A stretch of 64,000 bases of DNA, taken from the NCBI GenBank assembly GCA_910589155.1, contig CAJURY010000001.1, forward strand, positions 1-64,000. Direction: 5' to 3'. Source of the DNA: an uncultured Oscillospiraceae bacterium. Its GTDB lineage: Bacteria; Bacillota; Clostridia; Oscillospirales; Oscillospiraceae. Position numbers and translations under genes: made by a program. The notes under the pieces are model-generated. The model saw nothing but the letters and a program-made list of their open reading frames with translations, searched no databases and was not told the DNA's origin. Shown piece after piece: positions 38,025 to 46,036 of this stretch; the stretch's first letter is position 1; every line of letters starts with the position of its first letter.

Positions 38025-39386
38025 TTATAATGTAATGGCGATGGCCTCTTGCAGATTTCGCACCCGAATCAGTTCCATCCCTACGGGAGCCTCCAGCTTT
38101 TCCGTGCCGCTGCGGGGAATGACGCAGACGGTAAAGCCCAAACGGGCGATTTCTCCCAGACGCAGGGACAGGTTGGATACGGTACGAATTTCTCCTGTGA
38201 GACCGATTTCTCCCACCGCCGCCAGATGGTCAGGCAACGGCTTGTCCCAATGGCTGGAGGCCACGGCCAGAGCCAGAGGAAGATCCGCCGCCGGTTCGTC
38301 TAATTGCAGTCCGCCAATGACGTTGATATAAGCGTCCGAACTGCCAAGGCGCAGCCCACCCCGTTTTTCCAGCACTGCCAAAAGCAGCACAGCCCGGTTA
38401 AAATCGAAGCCGTCCGCCGTGCGCCGGGGCACCTGAAAGCTGGTTTTGGTGATAAGCGCCTGAATTTCCGCAAGCACTGGACGGGTTCCCTCCATGGCGC
38501 AGGCCACGCAGGTACCGGGGGCGTTTTTGGGGCGACCAGCCAGGAGCATTTCAGAAGGGTTTGGTACCTCCACCAGCCCCCGGTCGCCCATTTCAAACAC
38601 CCCGATTTCGTTGGTGGAGCCGAAGCGGTTTTTGGCGGCGCGAAGCAGGCGATAAGATCCGTTTCGGTCTCCTTCAAAGTACAAAACGCAGTCTACCATA
38701 TGCTCTAAGACTTTGGGGCCGGCGATTGCGCCGTCTTTGTTGATGTGACCTACAACGAAAATGGTCAGTCCGTGCCCCTTGGCAAGCTGCATCAATATCA
38801 TGGTGCAGTCTTTTACCTGAGAAACGCTGCCGGGGGAGGATTCGTTAGCGTCGTTATAAAGGGTCTGAATGGAGTCGGCAATGAGAATATCCGGCTGCAC
38901 CTCCTGTACCGCTTCCAAAATGTCTGTTATGCGGGTCTCGGACAGCACCAAAAGATTCTCAGACGCGACTTTTAGCCGCTCTGCTCTAAGTTTGAGCTGG
39001 CGCTCGCTTTCCTCGCCGGAAACGTAAAGAACTTTGCGCTCTTTGCATAGACAGGCGCAGATTTGCAGCAGAAGCGTGGATTTGCCGATCCCCGGCGCGC
39101 CGCCCACCAGAACCAGAGAGCTTTCCACCGCGCCGCCTCCCAGCACCCGGTCAAGCTCCGACATGCCGGTGGAAAAGCGGATTTCATTGCTGCTTGTGAC
39201 CTGAGAAAGATGTTTCGGCTGACGACTTGTCCCCACCGGCGCGGCGCTGACTCTGCCTGCCGGAAGGGGTTTTTCCGTATGCTCTACCATTGTATTCCAC
39301 GCGCCGCAGGCGGGGCAGCGGCCTTGCCATTTTGGCGTTTCGTTGCCGCAGGCGGTGCAATAAAAAATTGTTTTTGCTTTTGCCAT
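38025..39386 (-). CDS. radA: DNA repair protein RadA
   Basis: A 453-residue protein that helps branch migration and repair during homologous recombination. The N-terminal zinc finger has Cys10, Cys13, Cys24 and Cys27 (YCTACGNETPKWQGRCPACG); the RecA-like core has Walker A GAPGIGKST near residue 95 and the RadA motif KNRFGSTNEIGVFEM; the C-terminal Lon-like part shows GGLQLDEPAADLPLALAVASS. GGGGGAA precedes the ATG. It has its own promoter (39445-39418). Confidence 0.96.
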   Translation of the reverse strand: MAKAKTIFYCTACGNETPKWQGRCPACGAWNTMVEHTEKPLPAGRVSAAPVGTSRQPKHLSQVTSSNEIRFSTGMSELDRVLGGGAVESSLVLVGGAPGIGKSTLLLQICACLCKERKVLYVSGEESERQLKLRAERLKVASENLLVLSETRITDILEAVQEVQPDILIADSIQTLYNDANESSPGSVSQVKDCTMILMQLAKGHGLTIFVVGHINKDGAIAGPKVLEHMVDCVLYFEGDRNGSYRLLRAAKNRFGSTNEIGVFEMGDRGLVEVPNPSEMLLAGRPKNAPGTCVACAMEGTRPVLAEIQALITKTSFQVPRRTADGFDFNRAVLLLAVLEKRGGLRLGSSDAYINVIGGLQLDEPAADLPLALAVASSHWDKPLPDHLAAVGEIGLTGEIRTVSNLSLRLGEIARLGFTVCVIPRSGTEKLEAPVGMELIRVRNLQEAIAITL

Positions 39387-39417
39387 GCTGAGTTCCCCCT
39401 GATTGTGAGTTTTTGTT

Positions 39418-39445
39418 ATTATAGCACATTTTTTTCACCTTGCAA
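39418..39445 (-). promoter_or_regulatory. Promoter of radA
   Basis: On the minus strand TTGCAA (39445-39440), 16 bases, TATAAT (39423-39418). Confidence 0.7.
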
Positions 39446-39481
39446 ACAAAAGCCTCCCGCCTTGCAAAGCAGGCGGGAGGC
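39446..39481 (-). terminator. Terminator of the second feo operon
   Basis: GCCTCCCGCC and GGCGGGAGGC pair; the minus strand continues TTTTGTTT. It lies directly after the feoB2 stop at 39489. Confidence 0.85.
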
Positions 39482-39488
39482 GGAAGGC

Positions 39489-41528
39489 TTATGCGCCGAA
39501 TATGCGAGACGCGATTTGATAAACTGCAAAGGTTACGATCCAAGCGGTGGCAAGCTGGAAACAAGCGGTTTTTACCATGGCAAGGGTGCTGCCTGTCTCT
39601 TTTTTTACCGTCGCCAACGTCGCCGCGCAGGGAATGTACAAAAGGCAAAACAGCATCATGCAAAAAGCGTTTAATTTGCCGAAACCAATCTGCTGGAGCA
39701 TACCAGTAAGCGCGGCCTTTTCCACAAGGCTGCTGGTGCCTTGCACGCCAAACAAAACGATGAAGCTGGAAACTACTACTTCCTTGGCGGAAATACCCGC
39801 AATCAGCGCCACCACAACCTGCCAGAAGCCAAGTCCTGCCGGGGCGAGAACTGGCACCAGAAACGCTCCCAACTTTGCGCCAAAGCTGGCGGACATATCT
39901 GTGGTATAGCCCTGCATACCGAAATTTAAAAGGAACCAAATGAGAATCGACGCAATAAAAATCGTGGTGCCCGCCTTGGTAAGATAATCCTTCACCTTTT
40001 CCCAAACGTAAATGCGGACAGTCCGGGCGCTTGGCATCTTGTATTCCGGCAGTTCGATGAGCAGCAGATTTGCGTCCTTCTGCTTGTCAAATAAATGCAG
40101 GGCAAAAGCAACGAAAATTGCCACTACAATGCCAATGAGGTACATGGAGTAGGCCGCCAGCATGGCGTGCTCTGCAAAGAACAGCTCGGAAAACAGAATA
40201 TAAATGGGCAATCTTGCGCTGCACGACATAAACGGCGTGATGAGCATAATACGGCGGCGATCCTTGGGATTTTCCAGTACCCGGGAGGCCATCAAGGCAG
40301 GGACGGTGCAACCGAAGCCCAAAATCATGGGAATAAACGCCCGACCGGAAAGGCCGAGCTTACCCATCAGGCCGTCCATGACATAGGCCACTCTGGACAT
40401 ATAGCCGCTGTCCTCCAAAAAGGCCAGAGCCAGAAACAAAATAAAAATATTGGGCAGGAAGGATAAAATACCGCCGACGCCAGCTAGAATACCATCCAAA
40501 ATCAAAGAGGTCAGCATTGCGTTTACGTGCATAGCCGCAAGTCCGTCTGCTACCCACCCAGAAAACAGCCCGATGCCGGTCTCCAGATAGCCCTTCAGCC
40601 AGTCGCCTATGGTGAAGGTGAAGAAAAACACCAGCGCCATAATGCCAAGGAAAAGAGGAATCCCCAGTACATTGCTCAGCAAAAGCTGATCCGCTTTGTC
40701 TGTCAGCGCGGCGCGCTTTTCTCTGTTCACCAGAGTTTCGCAGACGATTTCCTCAATGAAATCGTATTTTTGGTTGATAATCTCGCTTTCATAGCTGCGG
40801 TCCAGCACGCCGGGCAAATCCAGCGGATACTTTTCGCAGATAACCTGATCTTGTTCCAGCAGTTTAATGGCGTACCAGCGCTCATTTCGCAGTCCTGGAT
40901 ACTTTGTCCGCAGCCCATCGCAGATCCAGTCGATGCGATCTTCCAGAGCGTCGCTGTAAACCATTGCCACTTCGTCGTGCCGCTGGGCATGTCCGGAGGT
41001 GTGATGGTGGATCAAATGATCCTTTTCCTTTGCGTCCTTATGGTGGGCGATGGTATGCAAAAGAATATCAAGGCCGGTTCGCTTTTGCGCGGAAACCGGG
41101 ATGACCGGGATGCCCAACATTTCCGGCAGACGATGGAGATCGATTTCCATGCCCCGCTTTTCCACCACATCCATCATATTCAGCGCCATGACAACAGGCT
41201 TTCCCAGCTCCAGAAGCTGCAAGGTGAGATACAGGTTTCGCTCCAGGGAGGAGGCGTCCACCACATCCACAATGACGTCAACTTCGTCGCTTAATATGTA
41301 GCTGCGGGATACCTGTTCTTCCATGGTGTAGGAGGTCAGACTGTAAGTGCCAGGCAGATCTACCAGCTTAAAGGTATGGTCGTGGTATTTCATCGCGCCT
41401 TCCACTTTTTCCACCGTAACCCCCGGCCAGTTGGCAACCTTCAGGTTTGCCCCGGTAAAAGCGTTGAACAGCGTTGTTTTTCCGCAATTGGGATTACCGA
41501 TGAATCCCACTGTCATTTCACTTTTCAT
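39489..41528 (-). CDS. feoB: Ferrous iron transporter FeoB, second copy
   Basis: A 679-residue FeoB: G domain GNPNCGKTT (near residue 11), DLPGTYSLTSYTMEE, NMMDVVEKRG; gate segments SFLPNIFILFLALAFLEDSGYMSRVAYVMD and GFGCTVPALMASRVLENPKDRR; and the second gate ISAKEVVVSSFIVLFG. It has no large loop after the first membrane helix, unlike the copy at 29357-31768, and differs in P-loop (Cys for Ser). It overlaps feoA by 4 bases. No TTAG(N6)CTAA operator is seen upstream of this operon, so its control probably differs from the first Feo system. Confidence 0.95.
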   Translation of the reverse strand: MKSEMTVGFIGNPNCGKTTLFNAFTGANLKVANWPGVTVEKVEGAMKYHDHTFKLVDLPGTYSLTSYTMEEQVSRSYILSDEVDVIVDVVDASSLERNLYLTLQLLELGKPVVMALNMMDVVEKRGMEIDLHRLPEMLGIPVIPVSAQKRTGLDILLHTIAHHKDAKEKDHLIHHHTSGHAQRHDEVAMVYSDALEDRIDWICDGLRTKYPGLRNERWYAIKLLEQDQVICEKYPLDLPGVLDRSYESEIINQKYDFIEEIVCETLVNREKRAALTDKADQLLLSNVLGIPLFLGIMALVFFFTFTIGDWLKGYLETGIGLFSGWVADGLAAMHVNAMLTSLILDGILAGVGGILSFLPNIFILFLALAFLEDSGYMSRVAYVMDGLMGKLGLSGRAFIPMILGFGCTVPALMASRVLENPKDRRRIMLITPFMSCSARLPIYILFSELFFAEHAMLAAYSMYLIGIVVAIFVAFALHLFDKQKDANLLLIELPEYKMPSARTVRIYVWEKVKDYLTKAGTTIFIASILIWFLLNFGMQGYTTDMSASFGAKLGAFLVPVLAPAGLGFWQVVVALIAGISAKEVVVSSFIVLFGVQGTSSLVEKAALTGMLQQIGFGKLNAFCMMLFCLLYIPCAATLATVKKETGSTLAMVKTACFQLATAWIVTFAVYQIASRIFGA

Positions 41529-41752
41529 AGCTTTGCACCTTCGATCTCAATACAGGAGGCGATGCCCTTGCCCACAGCAAACCGTGTGCCGCGCAGCAAA
41601 ATCACCAGCGCGCCTTTGCTCTTTTTATGTATGATTTTAATTTGAGTACCCTGAATCATGCCCAGTGCTTCCATACGTTTTTCCACCTGCAAAGGCAACG
41701 TGGTTTTTCGCACTGCATAGGTTTCTCCAATTTTTCCTTCTAATAAGGTCAC
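41525..41752 (-). CDS. feoA: FeoA protein of the second feo operon
   Basis: A 75-residue FeoA: VRKTTLPLQVEKRMEALGMIQGTQIKIIHKKSKGALVILLRGTRFAVGKGIASCIEIEGAKL. It starts with GTG at 41752, overlapping the stop of the upstream membrane gene (GTGA), and its own stop overlaps the feoB start (ATGA). The ribosome site is weak, so translation is probably coupled to the membrane gene. A GTG start and coupling keep FeoA level tied to that unknown protein. Confidence 0.9.
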   Translation of the reverse strand: MTLLEGKIGETYAVRKTTLPLQVEKRMEALGMIQGTQIKIIHKKSKGALVILLRGTRFAVGKGIASCIEIEGAKL

Positions 41753-42690
41753 AGCTTTTCACTCTTTTCTATCTGAATGGGAACCGTCGACGTGGGAGCA
41801 GCGGCCGAAACAGCCGCAAAGGCCACCGCATAAGTGCAGGATACGCGATTGGTGCAGAAAACGGAAAGCAAAAGCTCCATGCCGCCCCAAAGAGCGTAGC
41901 AGAAAATACCTGCCGCCGGCGTCGGCAGAGAAATATGGAAAAAGGAAAGAATAAGATCCAGATATAGAAGTCCTTGCGCTAGGATTTCAAGAAGCCAATA
42001 CCACCAAAAATGCAGATCCAGTTTGATATAGCTTCCAACACGGCCGCGCATCAAAGACGTACCACGGCGGAAAAGAATGACTGCGTGCTCTTTTGGCTGG
42101 CGCATCACGCAGTAATCCACCAGCCGGAACCGGTAGCCGAAGAAAATCGCGCTGCCGCCTACCGTTACCGTCATCAAGATGGAAAGGGGCAGCATGAGAT
42201 TTGCGGGAATGGCGCCGGACTCTACTACGGCCTCCAACGCCGCCGTATTGCTTACAGCCATCAAATAGAAAGAACCCAAAAGAGCGTAAAGACCGTACCC
42301 TACGGCGACCATCGGCAAAAGCTTCAAAAGGCCGCAGGAAATGACCTTTGTCCAGTTTCGAAAGCCGTCTTGCAGATTGCCAAGGACGCTTTTTCCATCG
42401 ATGGTTTGCATGGTATAGTGGAGGTATCCCATACGCCAGAAAGGAAGCAGCACGGAAGGCAGCAGCGCGAGAATCACTTGCGTTGTGCTTAGAAGCGTGC
42501 GGTTGCCCACAGCGGACAGGCTATCCATAGTGTCAATGACATTGCCAAGGAGCAGATTTAAAAGCTCCGCCAGAATTGTAAGCCCAACAATCGCGCCGGT
42601 ATAGATGAGCACTGTGCGCTGTGCGTGAGCGGTCTGGGACAAAGACTGCCTGGCCGTCTGGCAAAGGGAGGAAATGGAAAAGGATTTCAT
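41749..42690 (-). CDS. Polytopic membrane protein of unknown function, linked to feoAB
   Basis: A 313-residue protein with about six hydrophobic segments (near residues 27-50, 70-85, 110-135, 155-178, 217-240, 250-280). The N-terminal part SISSLCQTARQSLSQTAHAQR looks like the start of DUF975-type membrane proteins, but I do not make a firm assignment. The coupled overlap with feoA suggests a role in the same iron system or a shared regulation. The upstream promoter (42778-42750) and a long hairpin at the 5' end of the message precede it. Confidence 0.7.
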   Translation of the reverse strand: MKSFSISSLCQTARQSLSQTAHAQRTVLIYTGAIVGLTILAELLNLLLGNVIDTMDSLSAVGNRTLLSTTQVILALLPSVLLPFWRMGYLHYTMQTIDGKSVLGNLQDGFRNWTKVISCGLLKLLPMVAVGYGLYALLGSFYLMAVSNTAALEAVVESGAIPANLMLPLSILMTVTVGGSAIFFGYRFRLVDYCVMRQPKEHAVILFRRGTSLMRGRVGSYIKLDLHFWWYWLLEILAQGLLYLDLILSFFHISLPTPAAGIFCYALWGGMELLLSVFCTNRVSCTYAVAFAAVSAAAPTSTVPIQIEKSEKL

Positions 42691-42711
42691 AAAATTACCT
42701 CGCTTCCGAAT

Positions 42712-42741
42712 TGGAAAGCAGTTTGCAAAAACAAACTGCTT
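42712..42741 (-). other. 5' hairpin of the second feo message
   Basis: On the minus strand GAAAGCAGTTTG pairs with CAAACTGCTTTC, only a few bases after the predicted transcription start. It may protect the 5' end or serve as a leader structure; no T run follows. Confidence 0.5.
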
Positions 42742-42749
42742 TCGCGTAT

Positions 42750-42778
42750 ATCATAGCCCATTCGAGCCAAAATAGCAA
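42750..42778 (-). promoter_or_regulatory. Promoter of the second feo operon
   Basis: On the minus strand TTGCTA (42778-42773), 17 bases, TATGAT (42755-42750). Confidence 0.6.
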
Positions 42779-42787
42779 CAGTTTTTC

Positions 42788-42815
42788 TGGACAATTCCGC
42801 TGAAAATGTTATAAT
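42788..42815 (+). promoter_or_regulatory. Promoter of the XRE-TPR gene
   Basis: TGGACA (42788-42793), 16 bases, TATAAT (42810-42815), 31 bases before the ATG. Confidence 0.6.
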
Positions 42816-42846
42816 CAGAGTAAATATAATTTACGGGAGAAAAACA

Positions 42847-43686
42847 ATGCATCTGGGAGAACGGATCAAACAGGCGCGGCTTGCTGCAAAGCTGACCCAA
42901 CAGCAGCTTTGCGGAACGCAGATTACACGAAATATGCTTTCGCAAATTGAAAATGGCTCCGCCTCTCCATCCATGGCGACCTTGCTGTATCTGGCGGAGC
43001 GTTTGGAAAGACCGGTAAGCTGGTTTTTGGGAGAGGAAGCGGGAACCAATGGGGCGATCCTGGAGGAGGCTCGCAGACAATATAAAAGCGGAGACTATGC
43101 AGGGGTGGAAGAAACGTTGGAACACTATCTGTGGGGAGATTCTGCTTTTGACGACGAGGCTGCGCTATTGCGGGTGCATTGCTGCTTGGAGTTGGCAAAG
43201 CAGGAGGAAAACGGTGACGCTCGCCGATATTGCAGGCAGGCGCGGCAGTGGGCGGAAAAGTGCTGCTACCTAAGTGTGGGACTGCAATTAGAGCTTATGC
43301 TGTGTCAGGCGTGGCTTTGCCGGAAACAACCGGAGGAACTGGAAAGATTTTTGAAAAAGGAGTTTTCCGTATTGCCGGAACGGGAGCAAGCCCAGATACG
43401 GCTGCTTTTTGCCAGGTATTTCCTGAAGGAATCTCTGCCTTTACAGGCGCAGAAGCTTTTGCAGGCGGAATTTATGGAAAATGCGCAGCAGGAAGCGCGC
43501 TGTCTGCAAGGGGACACGTATTTTGCACTGGAAAAGTGGGAGCAGGCAAGAGAAGCTTATGTAGCCGGGGAAAAACAGGCGAAGCCTGAGGAAAAATTGT
43601 ATTTTTATAAGCGGTTGGAGCAATGCTGCCTTACCTTGGAGGATTATAAAGGCGCGTATTTTTATGCCAAAAAGCAGCAAAAATGA
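42847..43686 (+). CDS. XRE-family regulator with TPR-like repeats
   Basis: A 279-residue protein: an N-terminal HTH_3 domain (residues about 4-60; GERIKQARLAAKLTQQQLCG then MLSQIENGSASPSMATLLYLAERL) followed by about 200 residues of helical, TPR-like repeats (Leu, Ala and Glu rich). In Firmicutes this pattern is typical of peptide-sensing RRNPP-type regulators and related proteins, though no peptide partner gene was seen nearby. GGGAG precedes the ATG. The stop codon lies inside the terminator stem. It diverges from the second feo operon. Confidence 0.87.
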   Translation: MHLGERIKQARLAAKLTQQQLCGTQITRNMLSQIENGSASPSMATLLYLAERLERPVSWFLGEEAGTNGAILEEARRQYKSGDYAGVEETLEHYLWGDSAFDDEAALLRVHCCLELAKQEENGDARRYCRQARQWAEKCCYLSVGLQLELMLCQAWLCRKQPEELERFLKKEFSVLPEREQAQIRLLFARYFLKESLPLQAQKLLQAEFMENAQQEARCLQGDTYFALEKWEQAREAYVAGEKQAKPEEKLYFYKRLEQCCLTLEDYKGAYFYAKKQQK

Positions 43687-43717
43687 AGCGATTGGGGGTT
43701 CCAATCGCTTCATTTTT
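43682..43717 (+). terminator. Terminator of the XRE-TPR gene
   Basis: AATGAAGCGATTGG pairs with CCAATCGCTTCATT, followed by TTT. On the other strand it lies next to the end of the broken gene downstream of rpe. Confidence 0.82.
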
Positions 43718-43964
43718 CAATTGACGCCATTTCTCTGTAAATGCACACTCTGCCGCCGTCGGAACAACTGGCGTCAAATTGGAAATCTCTGCCGCTACTG
43801 TAGCCCTGACTGCGCTCTGTTTGCAGCGCGTACACAAACGGATAGATCACATGCTAAAGCTCATGGCATAGCGGCGGACAAAAATCCCCCACAAGAAAGG
43901 TATCGCCTGTTTAAAGTATCCGCACTGCACTAGCTTCCGTAATGTGCAGTTTTACCAGCGTCAT
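43710..43964 (-). pseudogene. Small Cys-containing protein gene with two in-frame stops
   Basis: On the minus strand one frame runs from an ATG at 43964 to a TGA at 43710, 85 codons, interrupted by TAA at codon 18 and TAG at codon 37. Reading through gives MTLVKLHITEASAVRIL, then TGDTFLVGDFCPPLCHEL, then HVIYPFVYALQTERSQGYSS and DFQFDASCSDGGRVCIYREM. The pattern (two Cys pairs, a YPFVYAL helix and a CSDGG turn) resembles the TIGR04076 family of about 90 residues, where the second stop would replace a conserved Trp (TGG to TAG). The start overlaps the rpe stop as ATGA, so it was once coupled to rpe. Frame is kept, so the decay seems recent. Confidence 0.65.
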
Positions 43965-44620
43965 ATATTTTGCGCCTTCAACGCATTTACAAACTCTGCC
44001 TGAGAAGCGGCCTTAAAATAAGCCGAACCCGCAATGAGAACGTCGGCGCCGCTTTCTTTGCAGGCGGAAGCGGTTTGAAGATTCACGCCGCCGTCCGCGC
44101 CCAAAAGGCAGTCCGGCTTCTGCGCGTTAATATAGCCGCGAATGGTTTTCAGTTTAGGTACCATATGAGACATGAATTTTTGCCCGCCAAAACCTGGCTC
44201 CACAGTCATTACAAGCACCATGCCGCACCTGGACAAATAAGGCAGCACGGCCTCCGCTGGGGTTGTAGGCTTCAGAGCAACGGCCGGAACCGCGCCGCAA
44301 TCAGCGATTTGATCAAGGGCGGCCAAAATATTTTCCTGTGCATCCGACTCAATATGCACAGTGAGTAAATTGGCTCCCGCCTTACAAAAACGCTCCACAT
44401 AGCGAACAGGACGGTCGATCATCAAATGCACGTCCAAAGGAAGGGGAGAAACTCTCTTGATTGCTTCTACCACAGGCAGACCAATGCTGATGTTGGGAAC
44501 AAAGCTGCCATCCATAACGTCAACATGCACAAGATCCACGCCAGCCGGCGCAAGCGACCGGACGTCGCGTTCCAAATTTGCAAAATCTGCCGATAGGATG
44601 GAGGAGGAGACCTGTATCAT
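43961..44620 (-). CDS. rpe: Ribulose-phosphate 3-epimerase
   Basis: A 219-residue TIM barrel that interconverts ribulose-5-phosphate and xylulose-5-phosphate in the pentose phosphate pathway. The signatures are SSILSADFANLERDV, HVDVMDGSFVPNISIG, VMTVEPGFGGQKF and LLGADGGVNLQTASACKESGADVLIAGSAYF, with the metal-binding His and Asp in HVDVMDG. Its stop overlaps the start of the broken gene at 43710-43964. Length and motifs are fully normal. Confidence 0.95.
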   Translation of the reverse strand: MIQVSSSILSADFANLERDVRSLAPAGVDLVHVDVMDGSFVPNISIGLPVVEAIKRVSPLPLDVHLMIDRPVRYVERFCKAGANLLTVHIESDAQENILAALDQIADCGAVPAVALKPTTPAEAVLPYLSRCGMVLVMTVEPGFGGQKFMSHMVPKLKTIRGYINAQKPDCLLGADGGVNLQTASACKESGADVLIAGSAYFKAASQAEFVNALKAQNI

Positions 44621-44713
44621 TGCATTTAACCTGCCTTGTTTTTTGTCTTATTTTATCATGTCCAGCGCATAATTGCAAGAATTTCCAAAATTTAACCAAG
44701 CGGAAAAGAGAAT

Positions 44714-44785
44714 GAAGCCGCCGGAAGGAGACATACTATTGCCGTACCGAAGGAGTTGAAACAACATAGCTGTTTGATCTCCTTC
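44714..44785 (+). other. Short leader with 15-codon frame and hairpin
   Basis: A 15-codon frame (44714-44761; MKPPEGDILLPYRRS) and a hairpin GAAGGAG-TTG-AAACA / TGTTT-GAT-CTCCTTC (44749-44785) lie between rpe and the DUF1540 gene. The hairpin ends 11 bases before the strong AAAGGAGG of that gene. It may be a leader or regulatory RNA; no T run follows, so it is not a standard terminator. Confidence 0.35.
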
Positions 44786-44810
44786 TTCAAATATAAAGGA
44801 GGAACCCGAT

Positions 44811-44978
44811 ATGAATTGCAGCAACGCAAACAAATGCATCCAGTGCACCGTTGATCAGTGCGCCCATCACTGCGGTAGTGAGAATTACTGCACGCTGGAC
44901 AGAATTCTGGTAGGCACTCACGAGAGCAACCCCACCATGGAGCAGTGCACCGACTGTATGTCCTTCGCCAAAAAGTAA
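44811..44978 (+). CDS. DUF1540 Cys-rich small protein
   Basis: A 55-residue protein with eight Cys (MNCSNANKCIQCTVDQCAHH, then CGSENYCTLDRILVG and EQCTDCMSF). The spacing CxxCxVxxCxHHC...C...I.V....TxCxxF matches DUF1540, found in Clostridia, often in one or several copies and in some spore formers. It probably binds metal through the Cys and His. AAAGGAGG nine bases before the ATG gives a strong translation start. Own terminator; no partner gene. Confidence 0.9.
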   Translation: MNCSNANKCIQCTVDQCAHHCGSENYCTLDRILVGTHESNPTMEQCTDCMSFAKK

Positions 44979-44985
44979 CCTCCGA

Positions 44986-45020
44986 GGAGCGCCGCAAAAG
45001 CGGCGCTCCAGCTATTTTAT
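44986..45020 (+). terminator. Terminator of the DUF1540 gene
   Basis: GGAGCGCCGC pairs with GCGGCGCTCC around AAAA, then AGCTATTTTA. Confidence 0.85.
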
Positions 45021-45938
45021 AGAAAAACCAGCGCCTACTGCCAGCTTCTCTGTAATTTTCCGGGCGTTTTCCAGTTGCATGACCCGGATCGCAGGACTAA
45101 GCCGCGGCAGTTCGCCAACAGGCTCCAGATTAAAAACACCCTGATACCCAATTTCATAAAGCGCGTTAAAAATTTCCTCCCAGTCCAGCCGTCCATAGGT
45201 GGGAAATAGGTGCAAATCGGAATAAAGCGGGGAAATTAATCCAAAATTGTCGTTCAAATGCAGAACTTCCAGATGTTCCCCATAAGCGCGTATCATATTT
45301 GGGACGTTTTGGGCATAAATATTGGCGTGGCCTGTGTCCAGACAAAGCTGTACCCTGCGACTTCCAATGCCGTTTCGCAAGGCAAGCATATCCGCCGCGC
45401 TGGTAAAGGGGAAGGGCGGATCGCCGGGCTGCTGGATGTTTCGATAGTCAAAGGTGTTTTCCAGTTCCGCCGTTACATCAAATCGCTCCAAAACAGGTAG
45501 CAATTCCTGGAACCAGCGGATGCACCACTGCACGACTTGCTCCCGCAATTTTTCCGTGGGCATACGGAAAAAATAAAGCGGGGCGTGAAAAACCAGTTTG
45601 CCACAGCCCAGCATCCGGCAAGCTTCGATGGTTCTGTGAAAAATCTCATAGGGCGGTTCAAAAGAAAAGTTTTCTTTGATGTCCTGCTCCCAGGAGGCGT
45701 GGGTCTGGGTGACAGACAGACCCATCCGCGCCAGCTTTTCTTTTGTGTTCCAAACCCACTGCCGCCAGTCTGGCTGGCGCAAGGGGGAATCTTTGGGACG
45801 GCTAAATACGCTTAGCGGAAAATCCACCAGATGAAACCCGGCTTTTGCGACGGTTTCCAGCGCTTTGTCCAGTTCCACTTGCCGTAAAAGCCCGGCAATG
45901 GAGGTACTTACTGTTGTTTCCAAAAATAACACTTCCAT
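45012..45938 (-). CDS. Xylose-isomerase-like TIM-barrel protein
   Basis: A 308-residue member of the AP endonuclease 2/sugar phosphate isomerase-epimerase superfamily. LDKALETVAKAGFHLVDFPLS, HASWEQDIKE, KLVFHAPLYFF, AELENTFDY (metal Glu), LCLDTGHANIYA (metal Asp and His), HLEVLHLNDNF (His) and RLDWEEIFNALYEIGYQGVFNLEPVGE follow each other in the order of the barrel. A sugar or polyol substrate is likely, but unknown. A good minus-strand promoter (46008-45980) stands upstream. Single gene. Confidence 0.87.
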   Translation of the reverse strand: MEVLFLETTVSTSIAGLLRQVELDKALETVAKAGFHLVDFPLSVFSRPKDSPLRQPDWRQWVWNTKEKLARMGLSVTQTHASWEQDIKENFSFEPPYEIFHRTIEACRMLGCGKLVFHAPLYFFRMPTEKLREQVVQWCIRWFQELLPVLERFDVTAELENTFDYRNIQQPGDPPFPFTSAADMLALRNGIGSRRVQLCLDTGHANIYAQNVPNMIRAYGEHLEVLHLNDNFGLISPLYSDLHLFPTYGRLDWEEIFNALYEIGYQGVFNLEPVGELPRLSPAIRVMQLENARKITEKLAVGAGFSIK

Positions 45939-45979
45939 TTTCGCTGCAAATTGTTTATAATATTTTTAAGACTTTTTAT

Positions 45980-46008
45980 AGTATATCTTAAAAAGCGTCC
46001 TTTGACAA
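45980..46008 (-). promoter_or_regulatory. Promoter of the TIM-barrel isomerase gene
   Basis: On the minus strand TTGTCA (46008-46003), 17 bases, TATACT (45985-45980). Confidence 0.6.
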
Positions 46009-46036
46009 GCAAAATTCAAGAAAGGAGGTTTTGCCG

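Noticed and set aside
43840..43920. TAG as pyrrolysine in the gene after rpe
   Set aside because: A TAA also interrupts the frame, and no pyl genes are in the window; nonsense decay is simpler.
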